A stretch of 64,000 nt of DNA from Vespula vulgaris (GCF_905475345.1 NC_066592.1:6129501-6193500); one strand, 5' to 3'. Positions 38,923 through 51,505 are shown, counted from the stretch's first letter. Notes: generated by a model from the sequence alone, not told the origin. Numbers and translations are program-made.

Positions 38923-40312
38923 AAGATGTGTGTCTGTGTGTGAAAGAGAGAGAGAGTGCAAGGAGGAGAGAGAGAGAGAGAGAGAAAAAGAGAGAAGGAA
39001 AAACAAGATTTCGTTATACAGCTGCATAAAAGTGAATAGAATATTTTTATAAGTCGTTTCTTGCTCCAGATCCTAAGCATACATAAATTAATTAAAAATA
39101 AAGAAAAAAGAAACATAAAAAAGCTATACCTACTTGCTAAGTTTTTCATTGTACGTTCACCATTGTACTATATATATCTTTTGCATTGCATAGAAAAAAG
39201 TGTTGCATATTGTATTATATATATCATTCTATATATCAAAGATTATCTTTGATATAAAAGTTCGTGCATCGATCACTGCACCCTTATATATTATTGTTAT
39301 TATTATTAATGTTATTATTATTATTATATCAGTAAATATATCAGTGCTTGTAGAGTGTATGTATGAGAGAGAAAGAAAGAATGGGAGAGAGAGAGAGAAA
39401 GAGAGGGAGAGAGAGAGAGAGAGAGACAGAGAGAATACACAAGTCTTCCTTTGAATGAATATTTCGAAGATCGAAAATTAAGATATCTTTCTTTCTTCGA
39501 TATTTCCCTTTCCAATTTATATCATACGAATCGATTATTCTTCTCAATATTTTCCTCTTTTTCATCCTTCGAAAAATTCTAAAATCTTAGGTAAAGAAAA
39601 TTTCGAATCTCTTTTTTGGCTCGCCGTTCATATTATATTTCTAACATCTTTTTTTACTCTTAGTTTATGAAAAAAAAAGAAATCGGTGCCAATCATTTTC
39701 CCGTATGGACATACGAGAGTATATCGACGTTCTTTGCTTCCTTTACTTTATTTTTCTACTCTTTTTCTGTTTCTCTCTCCTCCCTCCCTCCCTCCCACTC
39801 TCTCTCTCTCTCTCTCTATCTCTCTTTTCGCGAGAGAGATCAAAATTTATGCGAGAAGTAAATGTATCAAAGATAAATCCGATGAACGTAATGCGACCTT
39901 TTTAGATTCTTACGTTAAATGTATTGATCGCATGTAACTTTTGTAAAACCGTCCTTCATCTCCGTTTCTTCATCTCTCCGTCCCCACATCCTTTCAGCTT
40001 CCTCGATTTTCTTCACTAACATATCGTTCTTGTTTAGTCGGTCACGCTAATGAAATAAATGGGAAGGCACAGTGGTGAATGGCGAGATAAAAGGAATTTA
40101 GTCGATATCAAAAGAAAAAAAAAACGCAAGAGTAATCAAATAAACGTACGTGTAAAGTCGATAGATTGTATATTTGTGAGAGAATCTGATATATAACGTT
40201 AGATGTTTAATATTTATAATTATAAAAATAAGTGTAAAACTCTACTAGGTTTTATCAATCGAGAGATCTTTTTCGCAAAGATAATATAATTATTGAGAAA
40301 GAAAACGAGAGT

Positions 40313-40340
40313 GTGAGAGAGAAAGAAAGAGAGAGAGAGA

Positions 40341-40396
<56 letters not shown>
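40313..40396. repeat. (GA)n microsatellite
   Basis: GA run with few interruptions, pure from about 40347. Confidence 0.95.
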
Positions 40397-40398
<2 letters not shown>

Positions 40399-41254
40399 AC
40401 GAAAATGATCTCGTCGATCGAATTTATTCTTTAGACAAAACGTAATTATACTTGTTAAGTTTTACGTTTGGCGATGTAAAACCTCTCGCGTTGATTATAT
40501 TATCGAATCGTGAACGTGCAATCGCGTAGGCTATCGAACGAGTAATAAAAATAAAAAAGAAAGAAAGAGGGGAAAAAGGAAAGGAAGAAAATCATTCGAC
40601 TATTGTTTATGTTTATGATCGAGAGAAATTGCGCGGGCCGCAAACGAGCGGGAAATTTGAAACGACGAAAAAAAAAACAATTAAAAGTATTTCTATCTTT
40701 ATAATCGGGATTGAAAAGTTTCAAGTGTTCTCCAATGTGATCGATAGTTAAAACGATAGACGAAGAGAACTCGAACCTCGCGTTGAATTTCGCGTCGTCC
40801 GTGATCATTTTTGTTCCCCATTATAATGATTTTCTATGATCGTTCTTCAACTACTTCCCATGTAGTTTATTTGCCTACGCGTAAACGAACGATTCGATTT
40901 AATACGATAATAAAAAGCAGCTGCGGTAGAAAAGCGAAACGATCGTAACGACTGCCGTATTGAGTGATAGAAGACAAAGAGGGATGATAAAGAGATTTAA
41001 AAAAAAAAAAAGAAATATGAGAAACACAAACACGTCTTTCATTATTATATTAGAGATTATGATAATGAGCGTATTACATCGTGCGTATTATATCCGTCAT
41101 ATAAGAGTGGAGATTCGTAAATGTTTAATAAGCGTTTCGCGATGATGAACCTTAGACTTTGAGGATCTACAAATTTTTCTTTCTTTTTCTATTCATTAAT
41201 TTGTCTGAAAAATCTAAATCTTTTTTCGACGTCCTGAAAGAATCGTTACATTGC

Positions 41255-41310
<56 letters not shown>
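41255..41310. repeat. (ATT)n trinucleotide repeat
   Basis: About 18 tandem ATT units. Confidence 0.95.
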
Positions 41311-41509
41311 GTTCGTTGCTTTTTTAATTATTATATATTATTGTTACTATTGTTATTATTTGTCATCGAACTTTTAAGGTTTAAAGAGACTGCGATAATA
41401 TAAGACAGGATATAAGTATTACGCGTTAATAGGAGAAGTATTATAATGGAGGTGTATTAGACATATATAGGATATCATTTGTAAGTACACGAGCACGAGC
41501 TTGTTTTAC

Positions 41510-41567
41510 TATGACAATGATGACAATGACAATTATGATTGACGATAATGACGAAAACAAAAACGAA

Positions 41568-41603
<36 letters not shown>

Positions 41604-41700
41604 AACGATAACGATGACAATGATGATAACGATGATAATGATTATGATAATGATGACAACGACGATGACGACGACGACGACGACGATGACGATGATGATA
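41510..41700. repeat. (GAY)n-type trinucleotide repeat
   Basis: Degenerate GAC/GAT/AAT repeat. It yields an Asp/Asn-only reading frame on the plus strand, which is not a gene. Confidence 0.9.
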
Positions 41701-41962
41701 TCGCACTGTGAATGAAATATTTATATTTTTACTTAAGAAATGGCTCTAATAACGTTTCTAACGATTCATCCCCGCAAGACGGGGATTTTCATAATCTTAT
41801 TTTTCTAGAGTAAATATCGAAATAATTATTATTATGTTATGACGAAACGTGTTAATAAGATACGATAAAAAGTAAGCTGCTGAAAGGAGAACACACAAAT
41901 CAGAATAAAGAATATGCGTGTTTGTTTATGTGTGTGTGTATTGATCAAAAGAAAGAAAGAGA

Positions 41963-42008
<46 letters not shown>

Positions 42009-44779
42009 AAAAAAAGGAAAAAACGAATGTATTTCCCGTTTAGCATGACGCAGCTACATGTAGAATTTTCTTCGAAAAAAAGTTGTGTCGATATATCCCA
42101 CACATATATATGTATATACACATGTATATACATACGTCTACGTTTTTACTATGTCTCACATGTTTATTCGACAGTAAGAAACTGACTTTAACGCGCTGTA
42201 TACGTTTCGCAAGGCGCTTCCAATCGATCTACAAGAGCGACGTTTAAATGCCACCCTCTTGTGGATCGTACGTCGTCAAGTTTATCCTAACAAATCTTAA
42301 ATTTAACGCGCGTACACATTTCTTTCGTTATTGTTGCTTTTCACGAAGGAAATCGATTCTAATTTCTAATCCTATCGTGTTTTACTTACAATATTAACTA
42401 TTCTTCTTTTCTTTTTTCTTTTCAAGCGCGATTCGTCGATTTAAAATAAAAAAAGAAATGTTAGAAAAGAATGAATATAAGAAATTAAAAAAAGAAATGT
42501 TCGAATTTGTAGACCCTATTCAAATGAGAGTGCGAAACATGACCAGATGCGTGAAAATAAAGCGATTCGATAAGTCTATTGCTGGGATAGAACAGCTGCG
42601 CAAATTAAGAACGAGCTCTTCTATCACACACACACAGAGATGCATATATATATATATATATATATATTTGTATGCATCATACGTACACGCATAGAAATAT
42701 CATACATATGTACGTTTGAAACGTTACGTGCTTTTACGTGTATAAGATGGCTAAAATAAAAGCTATGCTGGCTACATAAATACACGCGCCTATAATGCCG
42801 TCGCTTGGATATATACGAGTAAATACATTACGTACATACATAACCGAAGATGTATACAGCGCGTATTCCTACGTTAATTAATTAAATGGCCTGGTAGATT
42901 CGCAAAAATAGAAAAGTAACATTGGCTATCGATTACGATACAGAAAATAAATTGTTGTTTGTGAGAAATTTTAATCGAAATGAAAAGACTTCGTTTGCGA
43001 GCTTTTCGATCGTCGGGGAAAGTTCAAACGTTCATACTATTTATCGTTCGTGAGCGAAATCAAAGAAGAGAACGAGACGTCAAAAATAATCCATATTATT
43101 ATTGGCCATCGAACGTTTCCGAGTATGTTTCATTGATCGTTCGTTTTCGTAATCCACCAACGTACAGAACATAGCTATATTTAAATATCAAAATTCCTAA
43201 TGTTCGTTAATTTCCTTTAACAATGCGCTCCTCAATTTCTCTAAACTACGTTACCTGCGAATGAATGTTTCTATTCGAATCTGCTCCACTCACGTTTCGT
43301 CGTAAAGTGGAAAAATAAAAGATAAAAGATGACAAAAAAGAAAACAAAAAAAGGATGAAAAAGCATTAAAGATAAAAAAAGGAAAGAGAAAGAAAAAAAG
43401 AAAAGCGAGGAGATGAAGAAATTAATATCTGTAGAGACGGAAACTGTCGTGCAAAAGTAAAGTATGTGTGATGTTAGACGTATACAATCATGTTACGTGT
43501 AATGTTGTGTACCGTAAGATTAGTCGATATAAAAGGTGGTGGTGTGTACTGATGGAATGTAATACATGTAATCGAGTTACCCCTAAATACAGCCATTTTA
43601 TAATGGATGTTGATATTCAAATCAATGCTGATACTCGAATCCTTCACTTTTCCTATACGATTATTCATAAAGAAATATTTCATCGACGAAACGCGTGACT
43701 TAGAATCTCTTTATTAACAGTAAATTAATAATACCATCATCCGTACAACACTTTGAAAAAGTATCTCTATACTTCATATAGTTTACCATGCTTTCTCATT
43801 TCTTTCGGACACACAAATAGGCGATGCATTTATTCCTTGTGATATGCTTCTCATAGAGAGCAATATCTCAAAGGAATCGATAAACTAAATATTATGCACG
43901 CACGCAAACACGCACGCATCGTTAAGAATTAATCTTGCGTTCAGCTCAAGTCATTCGTGCAACCGTATTTTTATTGACTTCTTGTTTGTTTTTGACCGTT
44001 CATTCTATGAAAAAAAAAAAAGAAACCTTTTTTTTCAATTTCAAAACCCCTAACCGTTGTTACTCACGAAAACATCACACGCAATTCGAGCAGTAATTGT
44101 CAAGCTAAAAATAGAAGCTTTTTGATATTTTACTTAAATATAAATCGTAATGAGTGAAAAGAGAATACAATATTTCGATTAAGCGGTTTCTCAAAAGATT
44201 TTGTTTCACATGATTTTTTATGTATCTTCTATATTTTAAATAGTAGTATAAAATCTAATATGTAAATATTGACAGTGGGAGATGTACAATCTTTTAGTTT
44301 TCTTTTCATAACTTCTAGTAAAGATATTTAATTTTATCTTTAGTAAGAAAGTAATAAAAATTTATGTAAAAATATAGAATGAAAGCGATTATTTTCTTAT
44401 ATTTAAATCTTTATAGATTTTCTGATTACTAATGATCATTAGTATCCAATTATATTCCTGAAATAAGGCTTTATACAATTATGATTTTAATTCTTATTAC
44501 AATTGTATATTAAATATATAATGAGAATTGTTAATACGAAAAATTAAAATGCGTAACAACAAAAATTTTCCTAACACACTTTTATAACTAAGGCTTATCG
44601 TCGCGATATAGACCAAGATTATAAATATACTATGGATCACCATCCACTTGTATGTATTATTGCGAAGCTTTTTTGTCTAATTTGAATTTACTCCTCGTCG
44701 ACGACTATATTTTGTAATTTCATTCCGTAATTCCAAGTTTCACTTCATTTTTTTTTTATGATTCACCATCATAACACTA

Positions 44780-46681
44780 TTATAATTCATCCCTAAGCAA
44801 AGTGTATCTATTTTTACTGGGTGCGAGTTTCTTAAACGTAGATTCCCGTGGGGCAATAGGCACTTTCACGTGTCCTGTAACTTGTGGTATTTCATTATTA
44901 CTAGGGGTATCAGGTCCATGATGAAATTCTCGATGAAGTTTTCCAGAGTATAAATCGTGAATAAAAGCCTTTAATTTTCCCTCTATGTTAATATCTTGGA
45001 AGCTAGGAAACAGGTACATGTGACGAAAACTATCAATCGCAATTAACGGCAAATCGGATGTACTTTTCCCCAAATGATGAAGAGGATGTGCAAACTTCAA
45101 GCCATCAGCAGTTAAGAAATTAATGTTTTCTAAAAGTATAATAAATAGTTTGAGTACACTGTATTAACATGGTAACGTAATAAATATGATTTAACTTACG
45201 TTTTTCATCTATCAATGTTCTAGTTACAACGTCTTTGTATTTTTTCACGCTCTCGGTATCATCTGGAGCATGAAACAATATAAGGAAAGGTAACCCTTCT
45301 TCTGTTAATTCTTCTGCATTCTCAAATGTAATTTCTCTCACAAGCGGAACACATTTTTCTTGAGCCCAGATATTTAATTCGTCGAAGTTGTTCAAAGTGC
45401 CTTGATAAGTTTCATCTTTATCATTGGACAATGCTTTATCCGATCGGAAGACAACAATTGGTTGACCAGGTGGATGCATGGCTTTACTGGCATCTCTAAT
45501 AATACATTTTTTATATGACACTTCAGTAATAAAACTATGATGAAATTTAAATAGTTGAAATATAATACAAATTAAGCATTGTAGAAAAAAAATTGTTAGA
45601 GTAAAAAAAGGACTTTTTCATTTTAAACTGGCACTGTCACATAAACCTACTTTTATAAATAAAACTATATAAGCTCATGTAATGGATAGCAAGCATTATA
45701 CAATTCCAGTACTGAGATATAACTACTTATTACATCTTTACTTACACCAAGTGAAAATGCTCTCCTATTTCACAGTTTTCATTGGAGCAAGTGCTTGTTA
45801 AATAAAATCAATATTGTTACGATGTCAATCAGGAAATAACATAACTTATAATATTGTTGTAGTCCATGACTAATATAACTTTTTGAAAACATATCTGATC
45901 TATCAGATACTATAAAACATAACTACACCTTATACATCTTATAAATTTTATAAATAATTTAACTAACATTAATGTCTTACCCAAAGCCAACATGAAACTG
46001 GCAATCATCCTTTAGATTTGTTGCTACCCTTCTGAACATTTGATATTCTGGAATATCTTTTCTATCGAAATATCCAATAATCATTCTCTTTTTATCATCA
46101 AGATTATTTAATTCTTTTAGATCATAAAATTCTTTAATGGGATCTTGTAACTGTTTTCTGATGAACTGTTCGAAAGCCTCCACAGAGCGCTGTCCTCTAT
46201 ACTCTCTTTTAGTTGGTTGTCCATTTCTAATTACTTTTAATGTTGGATATTTAGAAATATGAAACCTTGAAGCTACAGATCCTAAACATAATAATAAGTA
46301 CTTTTAATATAAATTCTATATATCTTGATTACTATTAATATATATCTTGATTACTATTAAAGAAAACTAACCTTCCTTATCGCAGTCTACTTTAGCCATA
46401 ACTACAGTTCCAGGTTCTGGAAAAGCAGTATGTACTTTATTTGCTGCTTCTTCAAATATAGGTGCCAATAAATTACTAAAACGACACCATTCTGCATAAA
46501 AGTTTATAAATACAAGTTCATTGGATGCTAAAAAGAAAAAGAAGATAAATTACTCTTTGAAATAATACAATTATAATTCTTTCATTGTACTTTCATAAGG
46601 TAACTTACCTAATGTATGATCAATATTTTTTTGTGTGAGAGATACAGCACCTTTACTTCCTAAACTTTTGGGTAAAAATGC
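44780..46681 (-). CDS. ERp44, ER thioredoxin-fold chaperone (signal exon missing)
   Basis: Retains and recycles client proteins (Ero1, oligomerising secreted proteins) between ER and Golgi by mixed disulfides. Five exons join in frame: 46681-46609, 46527-46372, 46281-45981, 45495-45200 and 45129-44780, giving 391 residues, close to mature ERp44. The thioredoxin-like N-domain has FYAEWCRFSN, the single-cysteine CRFS motif that marks ERp44 rather than a CxxC isomerase, followed by KYPTL and KREYRGQRS. The middle shows CVPLVREITFENAEELTEEG, strongly typical of the family. The C-terminus is RDEL, the ER retrieval signal. The first resolved exon starts in phase 0 at the mature N-terminus, so the signal-peptide exon is still upstream. 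Confidence 0.95.
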
Positions 46682-47047
46682 CTAAAAAATAGTGTTTTAG
46701 ATAACATAAAAAATTTGGGCCAAAAACAACAATTAACAAATAATTTGATTATCAATGGTCAAATTATGGACCTTCGAATTTTTATTGCATTTAAAATAAG
46801 ATAAAATCTGACAATATTTACATAGCGTTTTACGAGACATCGTACTACGTGGATAGAAAACTCTACAACGTCAGCTTGTCACGTATTTTTTTGAGGTTAT
46901 TTCTTTAAAAATACTTACAGATTAGAATAATGATAAAAACTGTATATGAAAGTTTGTACAATAGATTTTTTTTACAATAAAAAACGTGGAAATTTAAGGA
47001 AATCTAAATTATTCAAAATACATGACGGAAAATAAATAGGTGCCACA
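46682..47047. other. Upstream region of ERp44, signal exon not resolved
   Basis: The signal-peptide exon should be on the minus strand here or further right. A minus-strand ATG near 46841 opens 23 codons (MSRKTLCKYC...) ending in phase 0 before a weak GTCCAT, but it has no hydrophobic core, so I did not accept it. Confidence 0.4.
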
Positions 47048-47209
47048 ATGTACCGCTTAGAAGAACAAATGGATAAATTCAGTATTTTAAAAAATGAAAA
47101 TTCTAATGTGGAGTTAAGTCATAGAACTTACCAACAGATAAGTAAATATAAGCACTTTAAAATAAAAAATATCACAGAAGACCAACATCTTGTGATCTTA
47201 AAAAGGTAA
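47048..47209 (+). CDS. Small ORF or first exon, divergent to ERp44
   Basis: An ATG opens 53 codons of polar, coil-like sequence starting MYRLEEQMDKFSI and ending LVILKR before a TAA. The last codons coincide with a donor-like AAAAG|GTAATT, so it could instead be the first exon of a gene read rightwards. Composition is not repeat-like. No following exon was found before the defensin cluster and I do not recognise the family. It would form a head-to-head pair with ERp44. Confidence 0.35.
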   Translation: MYRLEEQMDKFSILKNENSNVELSHRTYQQISKYKHFKIKNITEDQHLVILKR

Positions 47210-48142
47210 TTAATCAAACAACAACTTTTTGAACTACCATCAGTGATCTGCTACCTATGCGTCAACTGTCACGAACTTACAGTATATCGAACTCGAATAA
47301 TGTATTTTCGAGACATCGATTTTTTATTACTAACAGTTTCATGTCTGAATTTTCCTAAAGAAAAAAAGAAAAAATCATATAGGTTTTTGTTTGTTCTATA
47401 CATTTTGTTTGTTTCCCTTTAAAAGTCAGGACATTTTCACTTGAAAATGGTGATTTATTTTTCACACACCCATCCATTATAAAATACATTCGTAGACGGG
47501 CACGTTGCTTGGTACGATTGGCTATTCATTGACCAATAAAAGAACAGCTTTATTAGTGACATAACAGGAACTGCTTATAATTGTACGATTATGTTGGTAA
47601 TGAAACATAAAAATCTTTTTATCGACTGAGAAAATACAGAAGAATACCGTGCAAAGAGTTCGCTGCAATGAAATTTATGTCAATAAAGAAATATAAAAAT
47701 TAGAGAAACGTTATAATGTATCGTTATATATAAACCATACGATGCATTAACTGTATTCGAATAGTTTTTTAAATAAAAAAATAATTTTATTTCTTTCATT
47801 ATGATGTATCATTATGATGTAACTTTTGAGCGAATACGTACGATCGGTTGCCATGCAACAGGCGCTTTTTAAATCTCGTTTATCTCAAACGATCAATGCG
47901 TATAGATTATGTTATAATAATAATCATATATATTGAAATATATCTATCAGAAAAATACTATTTTATCCTTCTTGGAAGTTACATTTATGATTCATTTAAT
48001 TTTTATAATATTTTTATTTCTGCACAAGGGTTATTTTTGATGATCCTTTATCTTTATTTTAAAGGCTGAAAAAATCTTTGAACTATCACTATTTTACTTT
48101 TTTTTATCTACTTAACGATAACTTATCTATGTCATTTACGCT
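47210..48142. other. Non-coding stretch
   Basis: A/T-rich DNA without a supported gene. Reading frames here are Ile/Tyr-rich and lack splice context. Confidence 0.6.
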
Positions 48143-48150
48143 TATAAAAA
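48143..48150 (+). promoter_or_regulatory. TATA box of the 48.2 kb defensin-like gene
   Basis: TATAAAAA lies 72 bases before the ATG, the spacing seen throughout the cluster. Two GATA motifs (GATAA and TTATC) lie just upstream at about 48117-48127; GATA sites are common in insect antimicrobial peptide promoters. Confidence 0.6.
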
Positions 48151-48214
48151 GAAGTCGTACTGACAAACAAGACATATTTAATGTTCCTCCGATTTAATAA
48201 TTAAAACATTTATC

Positions 48215-48679
48215 ATGATGAAACTATACATCATTCTTCCTTTTTTACTCGTTACCTTGGCTGCTATCCTAGCAGTACCTATTGAAGGTTCATATTTTAA
48301 AAGGATAACTTCATCTTTTAAATAATTGTTAAAATAATTTCATTATTTATTTTCTTTCCTTTCAGATGAGTACAAAGATTTGTTAGAAGAGAACATCGCA
48401 GAAATCAGCGATATACGCAATAGCAAAAATAAACTTTTACTTTGTCAAAAATCTGGAAAAATTGGAGAATGGATAGAAGACACTGCTTGTTACGCTCGTT
48501 GTGTATTTTTAGGAAAACAATTCGGTGGTTACTGTTATCGTGGTACTTGTTATTGTAGATCGTAAGTAACGTTACTTAGTTTTATCGATCAAAATTTAAA
48601 CATTTTAAATGATTTTATTCAAAATAAAATCACATCTTAATTCCTATTTATTTTCATTTCTTTCAGAAGAATAATGTAA
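48215..48679 (+). CDS. Defensin-like CS-alpha-beta peptide (gene A)
   Basis: Secreted, cysteine-stabilised peptide, probably antimicrobial in the haemolymph. Three exons, 48215-48287, 48366-48561 and 48667-48679, give 93 residues. The start MMKLYIILPFLLVTLAAILA is a signal peptide. An acidic propiece (DEYKDLLEEN) follows. The mature part has six cysteines spaced C-14-C-3-C-10-C-4-C-1-C, within the arthropod defensin pattern, with CYARC, GGYC and CYC. The first intron is phase 1, as in its neighbours. The tiny third exon adds only RIM after the last cysteine pair. There is no dibasic cleavage site like that of gene D, so the mature N-terminus is uncertain. Confidence 0.88.
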
Positions 48680-49158
48680 TACGATTTATATGAAATTATT
48701 TTATATAAAATTATAATAAACATACTTTAGTTTATAATTTTGTTGCTGTTAATAAATATTCTTCTAAATTTATATTTCGATAACAATATCTTGCAATAAT
48801 AATATGTTATTTCATCATTCCGAATTTTAGTTAAAATCGACCTACTTGTGTCGTGTTAACACGCAATGAAAATTTTCAAATTTAGCTCGTTCAACGAGGT
48901 TTATCTTATTAATTTGCTCATTTAATTCTTATCCCATCTCGTTTATCAGTTAGCTGTTGTTTCCTTCAAAATATTATATATATGATATTATCTGAATCTA
49001 TCCAATCTAATATCTGCTTTTTTATTGAACAAATTTAAATAAAACGAATTCGTTGCGTGAAAAGGTACTGTTCGCACATCATATATAGTTAAACTTGAAA
49101 CGACTATGTTAGTTTTTTATGGAAAATTTCTATCATCGATCCTTTAGATTTTTCCAAA
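48680..49158. other. Intergenic stretch
   Basis: A/T-rich, no gene. A TATATA at about 49082 lies 77 bases before the next ATG and is the likely remains of its promoter. Confidence 0.6.
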
Positions 49159-49298
49159 ATGATGAAGCTCTACTTTTCTTCTTACGATTTTCTTCGTAGC
49201 TTTGATCTTATTAACAACAATTGAGACCGAAGGTTAGTAAATATAAAAAATTAAAAAAATATAATATATATATATAGGTATATATATATTTATATATG

Positions 49299-49331
<33 letters not shown>

Positions 49332-49531
49332 TATAGAGAAGTGGAGAGTGCATATACCTGCACAATTCAAGACTGTCACACAAATTGTTGGGTTAACGGT
49401 GCTAATAGTGGCTATTGTCAAAGATCCCAATGTATTTGTAACAATCCTAAGTTATTTTTTTATATTTTCAAAAGAGATAAATACATATATCTGAAATTTA
49501 CAATAATTTCTTATTTTGCAGTGGAATAAGA
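49159..49531 (+). pseudogene. Defensin-like gene with frameshifted signal peptide (gene B)
   Basis: Exon 1 (49159-49232) starts with two Met codons as in gene A, but a run of four T at 49174-49177 puts the ATG frame out of register: it meets TGA at 49222. The neighbouring frame after the run encodes a hydrophobic signal-peptide core and leads in phase 1 to the donor. Exon 2 begins at 49339 and is intact, with six cysteines spaced C-4-C-3-C-9-C-4-C-1-C (YTC, DCHTNCW, GYC, CIC). A likely donor is at 49450 and a third exon starts near 49522. One base too many in a T run could also be a sequencing error, in which case this would be a working gene with an unusually short first loop. Confidence 0.7.
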
Positions 49532-50203
49532 ATAACATCTATCATTATAATTGGATTCATCATTGTCGAAAAAACTTTTTTTTTTTATTAATAATCATAA
49601 TTTACTATTTATATGGACGTGACATACTTCCCTCGTTAACGTATTAAACCTTCTCTTAAAACGTAATAAAATTAAAAGTTTGTTCGATATCCCTAATATA
49701 CGTAAATGATTTTAATTCATTCTACACGCGTAAAACGTAATATATCTAATCAAAAATCGTTTGATATCGTTGGAAGATTATTGATAACACCTATACTAAT
49801 TGCAATTCAAGAAATTAAAGTTTTATGATATCAAGATTTTTTTATCGTTTTTCGATTTTCCATTGAGCTTATTTACATCATTTTAATTTCAGAAATTCGA
49901 GATAAAATTACGAGAAATTCTAGAGAATAGAAAAATCGAATAATTTATCGGATGATATATAACATTTGATTAATTAGATTTGATTAACGTTTGATTGATT
50001 AACAAATACTCTTGATTAATTAATAAATTTCTCTTGATCTTTTCGAATGATATCGATTAATATAATTAGATTATTTTCAATATAAAATTAATTTATTAAT
50101 CGATTTCATTATCTTTCGTTTCTATCGTGTGATTTTAATATGCTGCCAGTTCTCTATACGTATCAAGCGCATCAAGAACAGGAAGTAACTGGCGTGGAAG
50201 GGC
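49532..50203. other. Intergenic stretch
   Basis: A/T-rich. Around 50148-50204 an ATG frame with a Glu/Gln-rich end (HQEQEVTGVEGHADR) looks like leftover propeptide sequence of the relic that follows. Confidence 0.5.
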
Positions 50204-50338
50204 ATGCTGATAGACTTTGAAGATCTTGAGTTTGCACGATACCTGTTATCGGTCGGAAATAGTGCTTGCAATACCTACTATGTTAGTAAGGGTAAAGAGG
50301 AAGGATATTACAACAGAGATAACGAATGCATTTATAGT
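50204..50338 (+). pseudogene. Defensin relic with Cys-to-Tyr changes (gene C)
   Basis: The frame contains SACNTYYVSKGKEEGYYNRD and then NECIY. With a defensin spacing of C2-3-C3-9-C4-5-C5-1-C6, the second and fifth cysteines are present (TGC at 50267 and 50327) while the third, fourth and sixth are Tyr (TAT at 50279, TAC at 50309, TAT at 50333). Each is one G-to-A step from a Cys codon. The first cysteine region is disturbed, probably by a small deletion near 50240. No signal-peptide exon was found. It cannot form the fold and is read as a decaying copy of a defensin exon 2. Confidence 0.7.
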
Positions 50339-51497
50339 CCATGCGAGTATGGAGGTATCTTCGCATGTTCAATAAATATCATTCAAATAACTGTTTCTTT
50401 AGAAAAATGGAATAAGAAATATCTCAAAAATTTGTTTGAAGAAACGACACATCTATGTATACAATAAAAATATATAAATTGTTTTTTTATATAAAATACC
50501 AATTTAGTTGGTCCTTTTTTTTATTATTTATAAGCATAATAATTTCCCGACAAGTCCTTATAGAATGGATTAATAAACGATTAATTAATTCTTATTATTC
50601 GAATGTTACCAATTTATCAGATATTCATCCAAGTGTTTATCTTGTCAAAAGTAATTTCATTATCGCGATAAAACGAAGACATATCGGAAAAAACAACTCG
50701 TATATACATACGTATATTTAGTCGGAGATCTTTAATGTGTCTTTGTCTACAATAATAAATACATAAAAAGTAACTACAAATATGTACTTGTATATACAAT
50801 GTATACGTTAGCGATATCACGAGACGCGTGTTGCCCTTGATTCATTTTGATCCACACGCTATAGTACAATGCGCGATAAGCCATTAATCGGTTCTGGAGT
50901 TATTACGACTAATTAAACAGACTGATCATATGTACCAGTTTATACATCATCAGAATAATTCCACTACATTTATTCTATCGATCGAGTTGAATTCTTCGAC
51001 CCAGTACGAAAATGAAATTTTATAAATTCGATTAAAAATTTAAGAATTAAATATATTTATTTTACCAAATAAAGCTTTGTGTGTACGTATAAAAAGCTAA
51101 AAAATGTTTTAAATGAAAATTCCAATATATTTATTACAACAAGAAAGGAATCACAAGAAGATAAAATTATATTTCGCATATAAAGTTCACGACTAAATAA
51201 AAATGATCTTATGACATCTATATCTTAAGATTACGGTATACGGTATTCCCCAAAGATTTCTCCATATTAATCAAGCGTATTTTCTTTGAAACAAGGAGAT
51301 CAAAAAGAAAGAAAAAAAGATAACAGTGTAAGAAAGATAAAAATAAACAATAAAATAGATACAGTATTTTTTGAAATATTTTTGATTTCAACGTTTTCTT
51401 CCAATATCAGCTTTTAGATGTAATTACCCGAATGATGGACCATGCTATGCAATTTCTCTCGAGACACATGCAACGTTTTCAAGATGTGTTTGTAGGA
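50339..51497. other. Intergenic stretch
   Basis: A/T-rich without a supported gene. One kappaB-like GGTATTCCCC at 51242-51251 lies about 330 bases before gene D; it is isolated and not conserved in the neighbours. Confidence 0.55.
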
Positions 51498-51505
51498 TAT
51501 ATAAC
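51498..51505 (+). promoter_or_regulatory. Possible TATA box of gene D
   Basis: TATATAAC 87 bases before the ATG; the spacing is somewhat longer than in the rest of the cluster. Confidence 0.45.

Larger units (their letters stand above)
33689..44779. other. Long non-coding stretch (3' UTR and intergenic)
   Basis: It starts directly after the stop codon of the calmodulin-like gene. It contains a CAG-rich patch at about 33816-33854 and microsatellites of TA, GTAT, GA, CA, ATT and GAY type. There are many AATAAA-like hexamers, so the 3' end of the transcript cannot be fixed. No exon with credible splice sites or recognisable protein was seen on either strand; the open frames are repeat-driven or low-complexity. 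The dense microsatellites stop near 42 kb. Confidence 0.65.

Noticed and set aside
41511..41711. Acidic poly-Asp/Asn frame
   Set aside because: Direct translation of a degenerate GAY trinucleotide repeat.
42458..42694. 78-codon Lys-rich frame
   Set aside because: It runs into a (CA)n(TA)n repeat and has no splice sites or family resemblance.
46680..46845. Minus-strand ATG frame as ERp44 first exon
   Set aside because: It ends in phase 0 but has no hydrophobic signal core and only a weak GTCCAT donor; ERp44 needs a signal peptide.
51242..51251. kappaB-like site before gene D
   Set aside because: A single imperfect match (GGTATTCCCC) about 330 bases upstream, not repeated near the other genes, so expected by chance.
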